64,000 nucleotides of DNA from Rhododendron vialii. Lineage: Eukaryota; Streptophyta; Magnoliopsida; Ericales; Ericaceae. The DNA lies in NCBI RefSeq assembly GCF_030253575.1, contig NC_080561.1, forward strand, positions 31,953,564-32,017,563, read 5' to 3'. The translations under genes were made by a program, and so were the position numbers. Numbering within the stretch: the stretch's first letter is position 1; every line of letters begins with the position of its first letter. The notes under the pieces were generated by a model, which was not told where the DNA came from, did no database searches, and worked only from the letters and a program-made list of their open reading frames with translations. This document shows, in pieces, positions 12,801 to 27,800 of this stretch.

Positions 12801-15800
12801 TTACACAACAACTTAATTGTTTCTTATGGCTACTAACAGAAGGGGTAGGCACATCTGGAACATTCAATACAATGGGAAGGGACATAGATGATGTAACCAG
12901 TAAAGAACCTTTCAGAAATAGAAGTAAGCAGATCATCAGCTATTTGGACTCATCGTCAACTTGAACAAGTATCATTTGATAATCCAGTCTTATGATCAGA
13001 AGCCCCTGAGTAGTTAACCCTGGGGTGGTAATATTTGTGACAGGATGCACTCAAGGTAGTACTAACATTATTTGAATGGGCAAAACCAGTAGATGTAGAT
13101 ATACTCATCTGACATGAGATGACGGAAGGTCTCAACTTCCTATCTAAGATAAACTGGCTCAAATAACGAAGGACCCACCTAAGCAACTGGCGAAGTCATC
13201 TCTACAGGCTGCTGGATAGTAGTATGATGAGCCCGAGATCTACACTTGCCATCTATTCGACATCCTCTACCCCCTGACTTGAGATGACCATGGAGTATCC
13301 AATATTGCTCCCTATCATACTTCTTTCTGTTACGAAAATCACAAAACTGTTTGTCTCTATCATCTGATGCATCACTAGTTTGACCTTTGTCGAATTTTTT
13401 AACTCACTGACCTGAAATCCCAAAGACCAGACCTTACTGGTGCTGAATTCCGATGAGGCAGTTGCTGAAGCATAACATCTCTTCTACTCTCTTTACACTC
13501 CTTTTCTAAAGCTGAACTCGAATCTGGCCATATTGGGATTTAACCCAGCAAGGAACTCAATGATCCTCCCATGCTCAATATGTTTCTTTAATTTCAAGGC
13601 ATCTACTGTGCTTTCAGTGCCAGGTGCTTGGTGATAATCTAACTCTTTCCATAAACCACAAAGTGTATGAAAGTAAACTCCAATGGAAGAATCCCTCTGC
13701 CTCGTGTTATGAATCCGACATCCTAATAATATATTTCGTTCGTTCTCCCTTTCTGCGAGTAGGTTTATGAAATTGGTTTTGTTCTCATCAGCGAATGAGT
13801 CCAGTGATATTGCAGTTTACTATGTGTATGATTCAGTGTTCTCTTCATTCTTGTTGCACACATGGCGACTGCCTTATGTTTTGGTCATCGCATGTTCAAC
13901 TAATGTTTCAGGCTCTCCTTCCTTAGTTTTCTAGCATCTGCAGTTTTAATTGTACTTCCATTTTTGGCTGCGGGTCTTCTGCATGGAGTTTCAGTGGATG
14001 AAACATCAAATCATCAGCTTGCATCAATGAATTTTGTGACGAAATTGGATAAAATTGCCATTGTTACCTTTTGAGCACCTCATTGCATTCTTGTATTATC
14101 TGCCTCCTAATTCTTCTATACCTAGGTGTTTAAAGTGTAAATTCTTATTCTGCAGGGATTCTCGTACTAGGGAGGTACTTAAAGTGTTCAACATCGAAGG
14201 TCAGATTGAGAACACATCATTTACGCAGGATCTCACGGTGAAAGATGAGATGAAAACAAAGTTCGTTTCTATTTCAAAGGAGGAGCGACCCCAAAGTGCC
14301 ATCAGTTTCTTTCAGCGCTCACGCAATGCTATAATGGGAGCTGCTGATGCTGTTCGTCGAGCTGCAGTAAAGGGAGCATTTGGAGATGATAATCAGAGAA
14401 CTGAAGCACTAATCACGACAATTGATGGCATGATTTGGACTGGGTGTTCAAATGGACAGCTTGTTCAGTGGGATAGTAATGGCAATCGTTTGCAAGATTT
14501 CAAGCACTATTCTCAGTCCGTTCAATGCTTAAGGACATTTGGGTTTCGAATATGGGTAGGCTATTCAAGCGGCATTATTCAGGTGTTGGATCTCAATGGT
14601 AGTTTACTTGGAGGATGGATAGCTCACAACAGTTCTGTAATAGATATGGCTGTTGGGGCTGGTTACATTTTCACATTGGCTAACCATGGTGGCATACGAG
14701 GATGGAGTATCACATCTCCAGGACCTCTTGATAGCATATTACGTTCAGAGTTATCTGGAAAAGGATTTTTATATACTAGGATAGAAAATTTGAAAATCCT
14801 GGCTGGTACATGGAATGTTGCACAAGGAAGAGCCACCCGTGACTCACTTATATCTTGGTTAGGTTCTGCAGCCACAGATGTTGGCATTGTTGTTGTTGGG
14901 TTGCAGGAAGTTGAAATGGGTGCTGGTTTCCTCGCAATGTCTGCAGCAAAAGAAACTGTAAGATATGTTCAAAGTTTCTCAACCTTGTGTATTTACTTAC
15001 TCTGTTGACACAATGAGAGGCTTTTCTAAATTCACAGTGGTTATCTTCAAATAAATATTGGGTGAAATTTTTTGAAGAGTGGGTAGGAGACTTGGAGTTG
15101 CTTGAGTGTTTCACTTCCTATATACATTAAAAAGGATTAAATATTTGTTTTGTGTGTTGTTTCCATTAGCATGTTAATGGAAATATTTAAGAACTAATTT
15201 GAAAACCTTGCACAAGCTACAAAATGGATTTGGAGACTATAGCTGGAGCTTGGAAGTATGTATTTACGTGTAAAAGCCTGAGAATTGAACTTAGTGAGAT
15301 CCACAGGGTGGTTTATGCAAAAGAACAAGTTTAGATGATAGAAAAATAACTATTAAATTACTCAAGTTTGTTTGACAAAATTATGATTCCGTGTAAGATA
15401 CAGAGTAAGCTCTAAACTGTAAAATAGTGCTATTGCTACATTTCTATGGATAGTTAGAATAAATGTAGATGGCCTTTTACATTGTTGTCATAAATACTAG
15501 GGTTAAGTTCACTAACCTCCCCTGAGGTTTTTGACAAATGCAAGTCTCTCCTGAGGTTTCTGTGATGACACTGCCCTCCCATGCTTTGGAAACTCTAACC
15601 AAGATTGCCCCTTCCTCTAACTAGGTCACTAACTAATTCACTAGTTGTATTAAAGTTGGCTCTTAAAAGACAAAAATACCCTTCAAAGTGCATGATTTCC
15701 TCTTCTCTTGTGGAGTGATTCTAAATGAACCCATAAACTTATTTCTAACCCATTTATCTTGCACTCCCACTTAATAAGTTTAATACAATCCAAAAATACC

Positions 15801-18800
15801 CACATCCTATCCACCACCAGGCCTGCCATCACTGTCTTTCTACCATAATTCCATTTTCTCTTTTTCCTTACATTGAAATTAACTTTTACCATTTGAATAT
15901 ACAATGAGAAAAGCATGAGAATGGTTTGACGATCGAACCTAAATTGGCATGGAAAGTCATTTCCTATATGGTTATTAGTTCTTCCACAAGCTCTTTTCAA
16001 CTTCTCCGTCAATTGGTCTTTACAATCCTTTCTCTAGCTCTTCTGGAGTGCTTCCCTCTCTTCCCTGACATATCTCTGGACTAATTCGTGCCATCCGTGT
16101 GTGCTTCTCTCAAGTGAACCATCTGACCTTGTCTGGCCTTGTCAACACCCTTCTACATGTCAACAAAACAGGACCATTATTAAAGCATCCAACTCAAAAC
16201 CAATTGGCCATGAGTGGAGAGGCCGCCCAGGCTTATAGACTAGTTTTGGAGGTTACAATTAACCAATGTAGGACAAGCTGTAACACTCCACACACGTGCG
16301 ACCCCTGACTTTGCACATGGAGAGGTAAATAACAGATCCATAACATAGGGATCACAACGAACAAGGAAACAAGGTGCACTTAGGCACAAACGATGGGGCA
16401 ATCAATCAAGAGAGTCTTGTCCAAAGGCCTCTGAAAGTCTGGCTTTGATACTATGTTAAAGTACCCGATTCAAAACTAATTGGCAATGAGTGGAGAGGCT
16501 GCCCAGGCTCCTATACAAGTTTCGGAGGTTTAATTTACCAATGTGGGACAAGCTCCAACAACCACTAACATCCTTTTAGTTGAAACATATTTGTTAACTG
16601 GAAATCCTTTGCAGCAACAAATAGAATCGTTTCAAGGTCGTGCAGAAAGATTTTTGAGTGTTGATTGCTGCTTACCTTAACTTCTCTTTATGTATTCAAG
16701 TTGGCACTTCCTTGGGAAGTGGCATCCAAAATGGCCTGTATTGTGTCAGAGTTATATCCTTTAGTGCCCTTCTGCAAGAGTTGTGTCCATTTAGTAGTTA
16801 ATTTTTCATTAGTAACTATACGCTTCTGGTGCCCTTTAGTTGCAGCTATTTGGATAGACATTTTTCAGTGACTATCAGTTCCTGTCTCTTGAATCATTTA
16901 GATGGTAACATATCATGCAGTAGTATTGCTAATTCTCACACCCTTTGGAAAATACATGTGATTTAGAATCTTGAATTACAAAGGTTCATCAAATAAGAGT
17001 TGCAAACAAGGATAGGATGTGACAATGGAACCCTTATACCTGTATTCTATTTGAATCTTAAAAGTAACAAAAGATTACGCTTTCTTGTATGTGACTAAGC
17101 TAGGGTTTTTTGGTTGCCAATTTTGAAAAATGTTTGTTATTGTTTGGTGAAGCAAATCGGGATGGATCCTGTACTACCATAATTTGCTCATTCTATTGAG
17201 GTGGGTTATTTGATTCTCAAGTTTAAATGTGTTTAGTTAGGTTCATTTGTGTTGTCAAACCAGGTAGGTCTTGAAGGGAGTAATGCTGGACAGTGGTGGC
17301 TGGATATGATAGGGACAACTTTGGATGAGGGGTCAACTTTTGAACGTGTTGGTTCCAGACAGCTGGCTGGCTTGCTCATTGCTGTGTGGTGAGTACTGTT
17401 TTGAGGATCTTGGGTCTGCTAGGATCTCTTTTGATATCAATTGGGTGTGAAGTTGTCAACCAGTTCCATGGGTCAGTTGCCCGCTGAACTTTGGGTTTCT
17501 TTGTCTTTATCCTTCTATGGTAAAGGAATTTTTATGTTTTTGTTGTATAGGCTCATTTCCTTCCTTGCCATACCGTTTTTTCAATCCTTTTTGTTGTTAC
17601 CGAAGTTCTCATGCTAATCTACAAGTTCATTGCTTGTTATCGAAAAAAGTTCGAGGAGGATGTTTTCATTTTCTCATGAGTTAAGGACCCGTTACATGGA
17701 TTGAAAAGCTTCTTGTTGGTTATTTTGTAAAGTTGGACTTGTTGCAGGATCGTGTGGGCCTTCTTTTTTAATATTTTGATACTTGCGAGTTGTCAAGAGG
17801 GGATAGGCCTACTTTTGATTCTCTTGTATAAATCCTTTCTTGCCAAGGAAAGATTATGACTTGACCCTTCCACAGAGAAATTGGGAGGCAGTACATATTA
17901 GATCAAATGTGAAACAAGTGGTTGTGACACTCAGGGCTTTGATGGGCCTGATTCTGGTACATGGGCTGCATGCTTGGTTGATGAAAGAAGGTCGGGTCTA
18001 GACTCTAGAGGACAAGGCTCCAGCTATTAAAGTCCTCCACTGATTGCATATCTTAGTTTTTTTTTTTTAAACTTAATAAGAAGAGTTTCAGCTGATTCTA
18101 CTCCATGGCCTACCAACGTTGGTTAATTTATTGTTTGCTATTGTCTTCTTTTACCAAGTATATATTTTAGCTCATTAGTTCTTTCTTCCTGTTGGAAGAG
18201 CTGTGATTTGTAAAGATTATGCTTCAGGGTCAGGGACAATATTAGAGATCATGTTGGGGATGTTGATGTTGCAGCAGTTCCATGTGGTTTTGGACGTGCA
18301 ATTGGTAACAAGGTATTGTTGGCTTTTCCTATTCTGCTGATTTGTCGTGTTCTTAAAAAGCCATAAGTTATGTAGGAGACTAATTTCGTCGTTGTTGAGC
18401 TGTTGTGTAAAATATTGCTTAAACTTTAATCAACTTAGTTATATCTATAAGCAAGCCAGGCCAAACATCAATGATGGTTTATGAACTATGAAGCACCAAC
18501 ACTCCTAGAGATTCACCGTATCTGTGTCGAACACTCCGGGGACATGTAGAGACACGTATAGTACCCAACATGTGGTGTGTCCATTAAATTTAATATTTTC
18601 CTTTGGGGGACAATTACATTTGGTAGGTCAATAGTGCCAAATTGAAAATTTTGGCGAACGAAATGACAATCAATCTCAATATGTTTCGTACGCTAATGGA
18701 AGATGGAATTGTAGGCAATCTGGATGGCACTTTTGTTGTCACAATAAAGAAAAGTGGTAGAGTGAAAGGAAACTCAAATATCAGATGAAAGCCAACAGAG

Positions 18801-21800
18801 CCAAACAATTTCAGCAGTAGCCTAAGACATAGCACGATATTGGGCTTCTGCAGTAGACCCACCAGTAACAGGTTGTTTCTTGCTTTTCCAGGCATTGAGA
18901 GAATCACCAAGAAAAACACAGAAACCAAATGTTGATTTCCGATCAGCGATGTCACCGGCGCAATCAACGTCAGCATAGGCCCGAAGAGTCAAGCTCAAAG
19001 TGGAGGAACACTGATAGATAGTACAACAAATATAACACAAGAACGTAGTAAAACAAATATAACACAAGAACGTAGTAAAGCAGTCCAATGGGTAGAATGA
19101 GGATAGATAGGACAACCAATATAACACAAGAATGTAGGAAAGCATTCCAATGTGTAGAACGAGGAGCAGACACAAATAGACTAACCATCTGGGCTGCATA
19201 AGCAATATCAGGGTGAGTCACAGTAGAACACCATCGGAAGTAGACAACTTGACATGCAATTCAATAGGAGTATCAACAACCTAGTAAAAGTCCGACAAAT
19301 AAAAAGAGCTCATTCGTGTATACTAGGATTGAAACCAATCCGCAGAGCAACTGATTGAAAGCGCTCATACCAAGAACGAGGAGGCTGTTTGAGCCCATAG
19401 AGTGCGGCGGAGACGACAAAAAAGACCAGATGTATGAGAAAATCCTGGAAGAGGGTGCATACAAACCTTTTCAGAAAGGTACCCATTAAGAAGTTATTCT
19501 TAACATCCAACTGAAAGAGAGACCCCTTGTCCACGGCGGCCATGGAGATCAAAGTGCGCAGGGGATCCATTTGTGCTGGCAATACTTATGGGGGAAGTAG
19601 GGGAAACACACTTACAGCCTGTTGAGGGCTCCTTTCGGTGGCAGCCATGAAAGCCTGAAACTGCTAACGCTGCTGAAACGAGAGAGAAGATGGGATTCTA
19701 CTAGAAGTAGAAACTGTAATGGCTATTGCAGGACGATGGAGTTGTTGTAGTGGTCGAGAAGATGATGCAGCAGTCAAATGTAAATAGTTGTGTCCATTAG
19801 GTTGTCCAATCTTGGGGCACGTGTTCATTGAATGACCCTTCTAATGCAAAAAGCATTCATCCATAGCAACTTGAGGTTTAGGCTTGCCAGTGACCTGTAA
19901 CATATGTGATGCCGGATAGGCAAGAGAGGAGCTAAATACTGACTAGGTGGAGCAATTGGAGTTACAAAGGCCAAGTGGGAGATGCAGGATAAGACACGAG
20001 AGAAAACTACCAAAAAGAGTGCCAACAAAGATGATTCGGGACACAAAACAGTATTAAACAATTGCTCAAACAGTACAGAACAGTATATTAATTTGCACCC
20101 CATTTTCTCTCCCTTAAAGTCCTTTATGGATTTCGAGTTGGGTATATTTATATCATTTTCTATTCATATAGTTGATTTGGCTAAAGGTCATCGTACCAGG
20201 GAGCTGTTGGTTTGAGGATGAGAGTGTTTCGTCGGACAATGTGCTTTGTAAACTGCCACTTTGCTGCACACTTGGAAGCTGTCAAAAGCCGTAATGCTGA
20301 TTTTGATCATGTATATCGAACCATGGTCTTCAGTCGACCGTCTAACCTTCTCAATGCTGCTGCTGGTATGGTGCCATACCTGTTCTTGTCTTGCTTCCCT
20401 GGTCAAGGTATTTATGGATTGTTTATCCTTTTCGTTTGCCATTGGTCTTTAATGCAGTTGGAGTCTCATCTGCCGTTCAAATGCTTCGCGGTCTAAATGT
20501 ATGTCCACATTATGTTTAATTGGTACTCCGTATTTGAAGATCTGGTGCTTAAGTTGTGCTGTTGAACTACTCCTCTTCCGTTTCAAGGTAAATCTTTGAT
20601 GCTCGTGCAGGCCATGGACATAAACTCTGTGGAGGGCATGCCTGAGCTATCTGAGTCAGACATGGTTGTATTTTTGGGTGACTTCAATTATCGGCTTGAT
20701 GATATATCTTATGATGAAGCAAGGGATTTTATTTCTCAAAGATCCTTTGATTGGCTCAGAGAAAGGGATCAACTCCATGCAGAAATGAAAGCCGGGAATG
20801 TCTTCCAGGGAATGCGTGAAGCGATCATTAGATTTCCTCCCACGTACAAATTTGAAAGGCACCAAGCTGGTTTAGCAGGTACCTTTTGCTATACTGTGGG
20901 ATTTTTGTTTGTGGGTATCAATGGTTTTTGTCTGAACTCGACTTGAACAAAGTTCTATGGTATCTGTTGAACCCAATAAAGTGGAATGTTCTAATCTTGT
21001 TATAGGTATATTCTTGCATTTACATATTCCATTGTAGAGGATGTTGAAGTGTGCTTCTGAGGGATTGATTTTGTTATACTGTCTGCATTTAGGGTATGAT
21101 TCTGGTGAAAAGAAACGCATTCCTGCGTGGTGTGACAGAATTATATACCGTGATAGCCGTTCTGGTTCAGTGTCTTCTTGCAGTTTGGACTGTCCTGTAG
21201 TATCTTCAGTATTACAGTAAGTTTCCTTGCAGATTTCTAGATGCATACATGAATTAACCCGCACATGTGTACATCTAACATCTACATATACCCATGCAGC
21301 ATGCCAAGCGTAGTGTAAGAATCAGTAGTCAGAGTCAATGATGATCTACAAGGACCCATCTTCATTAAGTCCATAGGGTCGTACTCTCATGACATCATTC
21401 ACCTCTTGTTTCTTTAAATGGACTTTGGTAGTAACTTATGCATGTGTCAATTGCTGGCTTGTTAGAGAAACTAGTGTTAGACCACGTGTCAATTGCTGGC
21501 TTGTTAGACCACGTTTGTTGCACGTCATCTCGTGATCTTTGGTCGTTTGTTGCACGTTTGTCACATTCTAAGTATTGTAGAACTTTGGTCGTTAAGAAAA
21601 TTTGTTAAAGGTGAGGGAGTACAGATAATTATCGATGCATGTCATGCCCATTGCTTAATTTCATTACACTTTTGAATGATTTCAATATGGAAAATAGGTT
21701 AGATTTTGAATTTAATGAGTTTTGTTCTCCATGGTACCGAAGAGATGCAAAGAATGACATTTTTAAAAGCATGCAAATTCTACTATAGCGATTTTGCTTT

Positions 21801-24800
21801 TGCTCAAATATCTGATACAATTAAAAAAAATCAAAAGAGATACCAACGAAATTTGATAGTAATTTACTGTGAGATCAGCTTCTTTGTCATCAAGCAGAGA
21901 TTGTATATGATATGCCATCTTTGAAACCCTCACAAGCATTTGTGCACCTGCAAAACATCTCCACTTAAAAAAAGCAGAGTGCACCGAATCAACTATTCAC
22001 TTATTTTCAAGTTTTTGTGGACCATTGCACCTTCCAGTTCCCAATGCTTCACAATCTGTTAGCTTTAGGTCCATAGTCATACATATTGCCAATCAATAAT
22101 GAAATTTGAAAAAGGAAAAATTTTGGGTGTTTTTCAAAACTCGCAAATTGAATATAATTGTCAAAAGAGAAGAAAAGAAGCTTGGGGGTGCAAGTGTACA
22201 ATCTGGAGACTGAATATCTTATTTTCCTCACATATAATGGTTCGGACCGAATTTAACCACACAAATAGACGCATACAACAGAGGTTAAACAAGTCTAAAC
22301 TTTGTTTTGTTTGAAAACAGTCCATACACTTTTATTCCAACACATCTCAAAGGGATAAGAGGTTCCAATGCTGATATCCGTCTGAATGCAAAGAAACCAA
22401 GAAAAACCAATGCTTATTGTATCTAACCAAGGAAACCCCAATGGAGGTTTGTCACATACAAACACTAGGAGAGAGAAATCAGGTAACTGTAAATCTGTAA
22501 AGCGCAGTTAGAGTTACAAGAATGATGGAAATAATTCATAGCAATACTTTGATGCGAAGATTAAAATATTTTTTAATGTAACTTTTGATGAGAATATATC
22601 GAATTAGTTGATGACGACTTGTCTTTCAATGAAGCGAAGGGAAAGTAGAGTGATATCCAAGCACAGGGTCTATGATGTCCTCTATGATACTTTATGAGAG
22701 ATCTTACGATTGAATGGAACACCAAAAAAATTATCAAGAGATCATAGAAAAAGTTTCCCTCCGTAACTGTCAGATTGGTAACCACCGACGCATCTAAAAG
22801 TTTAAGCTATTTGAAAGAGGGGTAACTTCGTTATTAATATTCTCAATACGCCCCCTCATGAGGCTCTCCTTCATAAGCGAGCTAAACACGTGCTAGTATT
22901 TTAGTTATTATGTGGATGATGAGGTTCAAACACAGGATCTATTGCGTGCTTTGATACCATATTAGATTTTTTTTTGCTAAGCAGATACCATATTAGATTG
23001 TTACCCACCAACTCATCTAAAAGCTTAAGTTATGAGAAAGTGGGGTAACTTTGTTGTTTATATTCTCAACACTAACAATTGGCCAATCATGCAACGCTAA
23101 TACGACATCCACATCCTAAACTTGTACCTAGCTTTAACTTATTTGTTCATCTTGCATGGAACTCCTTTGCATGAACCAAAAAGTAATAGACTCTACTACA
23201 TTTACCATTTCTCACCAGTCGCCACCAAAGGCCAATATTATACGCAACTAGTACTGAACTTAGTGGTTGCCATCTAAAACTTGGCACAGTATATTATGTA
23301 TTATTCACATGTGTAATAAACACCCGACGATATACATTGACACAAGTATGTGGAAATAAATTGGGAATTCATATAAAATGATGTGGATTCTCACTTTTTT
23401 CTAGAGCCCATGTGCACATTTTGTTCCCTCAGAGGCCATTTTGCATTTCTCACAATCCAATTTCCTTACCAACATATTAAGCTAAGTTGAAAATTACTTT
23501 AATTGATGCACTCATTGGCCTTGCGCATGCCAAACCTAGATAGGTAACCCAGGCTTCCTTAGAGAAATCATGTGCCATATATTACGTCCCTAAACGAGTA
23601 ACTTAGCCCATAAACATGGCTCCCCACATTGAACTAATGGCCTGTTTGGATGCATCACTGTGAAGAGGGATTGTAAAATACCCCCTCTAATCCATGGGCC
23701 CGGCACTAATACGCCGTTTGGGAAAGCAAAATACAGGGGGGATTTCTCATTACCCCCTCCTCCATAGTAGCTGCTAATACCCCCTGAGGGGGTCTTCCAG
23801 ATGGGTAGGTCTGGAGTAGTTATTGTGGAATCCCCCCTAATTCCCCTATTTTAGGACGATTTTACCCTTTGTAATCCCCCTTCCCCACCCTAGGTACCCA
23901 TTCTGCTTCTGTTGGAAGAAACGATAGGGAAAGCTGTGCAAAAGAAAAAAAATTAAGTGTTCCAAATTTTAATTCGTTTAAACCGGTGGAAAGATTTTAG
24001 TTTTTTGATCATTTTTTTTCTAAATGGTCATAATTAAATTTTGACTGTAGAACTCTCGTTGATTAACCGTAAGAAAGTCATACAATCAAATATCTAACCA
24101 ATGAGAGCCCTAAAACCAAAAATTAATTATAATCCTTTAGAATAAAATGATCAGAGAAATAGTATCTTTACATTGATTCAAATCGATTGAAAATTAGAAC
24201 ACTTAATTTTTCAACCTACAGTTTATATATTAAAAAATATGATTAAAAAATTAAGTGTTCTAATTTTCAATCCGTTTGAACCGGTACGAAGATCCTATTT
24301 CTCTAATCATTTTATCATAAATTGTCATAATTAATTTTTGGCTTTAGGGCTCTCGTTGGCTAACCCTAAGAGATATTTGGTTGTATGACTTTCTTAGAGC
24401 TAATCAACAAGAGTCCTAGAGTCAATTTAATTATGACCATTTAGAATAAAATGATCAGATAACCAAAATTTTCACCGGTTCAAACGGATTGAAATTTTGA
24501 ACACTTAATTTTTTTTTGCTTTTTTCTCAGCTGTCCATCTCGTCTCTTCGAACACTTAATTTTTTTTCTCAACTCGTATTTATTCTAATTAAAATGAAAC
24601 TAACAAATTTTGTCATAAAACACTGTATAAGGGCAAAAAAGTCATTTAACAGCTTTTTACATCAATCCCCCTTCCTTATACCCCCAATTAATCATCCATC
24701 CAAATCAAGTACTATTAAATTTACTAACCATTCAAAACAATTGGATAATCACCATTCAATAAAGAAAAGATGGTATAAAATAAATTAAAACTAAACCTAA

Positions 24801-27800
24801 CATTTTTATATAATTAATTATTATATTAGTTAACTAAATTATTATTAATTATTTGTAAACAAAATTAATCAAAGTTGGAGGCCAAGTCATCATATATTTT
24901 AATGTAATGAATAATCTAACTAAACACTGCACAAGGGCAAAAGGGTCATTTGACAGCTTTTTACATCATCCACCATTCTTTGTACCCTCTATTAATCCTC
25001 TATCCAAACAAAGTATTACTTAATCTCCCTTCTCTAATACCTCATCCAAACAACCTACTATTTAATACCCCCTCCATAAACATCACATCAATGTGGGCCA
25101 TCTCTTACTATCCAATACCCCCTACTATCCAATCCCCCCTTATTACATAACACCTCCAAATTTAATCCCGCATCCAAACGAGCCCTAAATCCTAGAAGAC
25201 CCATACCCTTGTAAATAAATAAATAAAAGCAAAGGGGAAACAAAGTAAGGGTTGCTACTTTAACACACTGTGATACACACACACACATGTACATGCAAAT
25301 AAAGTGTAGGAATCTTAAAGAAGGATTCGTATGTGTTAAAAATTGTTAGCAAGCATAAAGTTATAGCTAATCTGATGAGCCTAGCCTTTTGACTTTTGCA
25401 TTAATTCTTTCTCCTGAACATATAAAGCACCAAACGACTTCCTGTATATTGGTAAGGTCCAGAACAGACCAGATCTGAGACCTTAAAGCATAGAGAATCC
25501 ATAATAAACAGAAAGACACCTGGTTTCAATCCTTCAATGCAAGCTTTTATGTCTGATCGAAAAACTAATGTAGGTTATTCTGATACACTGGAAAAACAAA
25601 AGCTAAAATGAGGCTCAATCGTAATGAAAAAATGTATATAAACATATGTGTAAAGATCTGACTTTTGCGAAATCATGGCCTAATTCTTTATTGTGCTCCT
25701 TTAAACGCTTTATCCTTGATGCAAATAAATATAGCCAAGATATGCAGGTAAGTAACACCAGCTGAATCAAACCAAAATACCAAAGTGTTTTAACACTAGG
25801 AATCAAAAAATAAGACTAGCACTACATTTGTAGCTGCTAGAATAAGATAGAAAAAGCTAGGACCAAGAAAGATTGTCTTATAGTGAAAATACAGCAGATA
25901 GAAACAAGTTTAACCTACCGAAGTGTGCTCCTACTCCCTATCCAAGAGAAGTACCTGAATCTGGACACTATTCAGGTCTGAACATGAAGAAATCAGCGGC
26001 TTTAGCTAGCCTCTTCGCACATACAGCAACGACAGAGGGAACTGTAGGCGCTGCAGGATCGAATCTTAAAGACCCAAGCCTCCGATTCTTCAAAACCCTA
26101 GCTGGTTTGGAGCTCTTGGCTCTATGTAGTTTTCTTCTGGCTAAGAAAACCCCCAAGTACTGCGGATTACCCCCTTTCCCAAAACATTATATTTGTTTCA
26201 AAATCACCCCAAAACTTCCAAAAACTCATAAAAAAGGACCAGCTAGACCAAAAAGGATTTCAACCACGGAAATGACATAAACGCCCCTCACTGAAGAACC
26301 TTAACAAAAACCCCTACTATGTACATATTTACATTGTTTGCATCAATCCTTGGTAAAGAAAACGCGGAATAACTCGAAACCAAGCATGGACTAGTATAAT
26401 CATTTATGAGAACAGATTAAATGTCTAAAAATGGGCTATGAAAACTACAAAAGTACCAAGATCCCCAAAATCCCTCAAGCATATCACTGAGAGATGGGCT
26501 TGGTTCCTTGATGTCAAAGAACTTCTTATTGCACCAAAGAAAGGTACGTGTAAAACATGACTCAGCTTTGGAATCTCTAGAAAAGTTAGCATTTTTAGTT
26601 CCTTTTGCTCTTATTGACTTTTGGAATATAATATACTTTTTGACCCTTTTAAATCAATTTCATCATGCTTATTGATTAATTACAATTATGAAAAAATTTA
26701 AAACGTCAAACCAAAATATTGAAAGCCCTGAACAACTATAGTCGTTCAAACACCAAGAAAATATGAGAATAATAATGAAAAATTGGTATCTTGTAAAGGA
26801 CGATTGTTTTCGAGAGGAAGCAGGTCATTGGGGCCGTCATTGTTCGGTACAGTCAAATTGCAATGTTACCCCAAAATATGTGACCAAAATGAACCCAATA
26901 AAAGATGATGACTTTCAAGTTGTATTGGCAATTTGTTACAGCGACTTCTCAATCCAGAACACCAAATTAAGGGACGATTGCAGAAGAGCGCGGGAAATAT
27001 GTACCTATATGTATGGTGTCTTGGGCTGCTCGGTTTTGAGAAAGGAGGGGCAGAGTAGGGAAAAGGAAGCAAAATATGCCAAGCCATGGATTAACATAAA
27101 AATTCCCCTTCAACTCCCTTTTACTCATAGTGGATGGATATGGTGTCTGATGGCCAGTCAGATTGTTTGCTGATATCTGATGAGGGGCATAATATTTGAC
27201 TGGGGCTTTGGGTACCCTTTGTTTTTTGGTTTTGTTTAATCATGGTCTCTAGAAGCATAAACTATTACTGCGTCGTTAGAAGTACCATCTATTTACCTGG
27301 TAAAACTGCTCTTTGTGTGTTCTATTGTGTTTTTATTCCTTCTAAAGGGGTTACATGTCTTTCTATTAGGTATGAGGCTTGCATGGATGTGACAGATAGT
27401 GATCATAAGCCTGTACGTTGCATATTTGGCCTTGAGATTGCTCGAGTAGACGAGTCAATAAGAAGACAAGAGTTTGAAGAAATTACTGGCTCTAATGAAA
27501 ACATCAAGCGTATGCTGGAAGAACTATGCAAGGTTCCGGAAACTATTGTCAGTACAAACAACATAATTCTTCAGAACCAAGACACATCCATTTTGCGGAT
27601 TACCAATAAAAGTGGGAAAGAAAATGCTCTTTTTGAAATAATTTGTGAAGGTCAGTCCATGATTGAGGATGGGCTAGCATCCAATCATCGCCCAAGAGGT
27701 TCTTTTGGCTTTCCTCGATGGCTTCAGGTACGTCTCCAGATCTTGAAAATGATAATGAATGCTATTTCTTGACAGTATGTGTGCTCTCGAGTCAGCAACC

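Noticed and set aside
20596..20946. Separate small gene starting at ATG 20596
   Set aside because: The frame is exon 8 of the phosphatase gene (GDFNYRL motif). The ATG lies in intron sequence before the acceptor at 20610.
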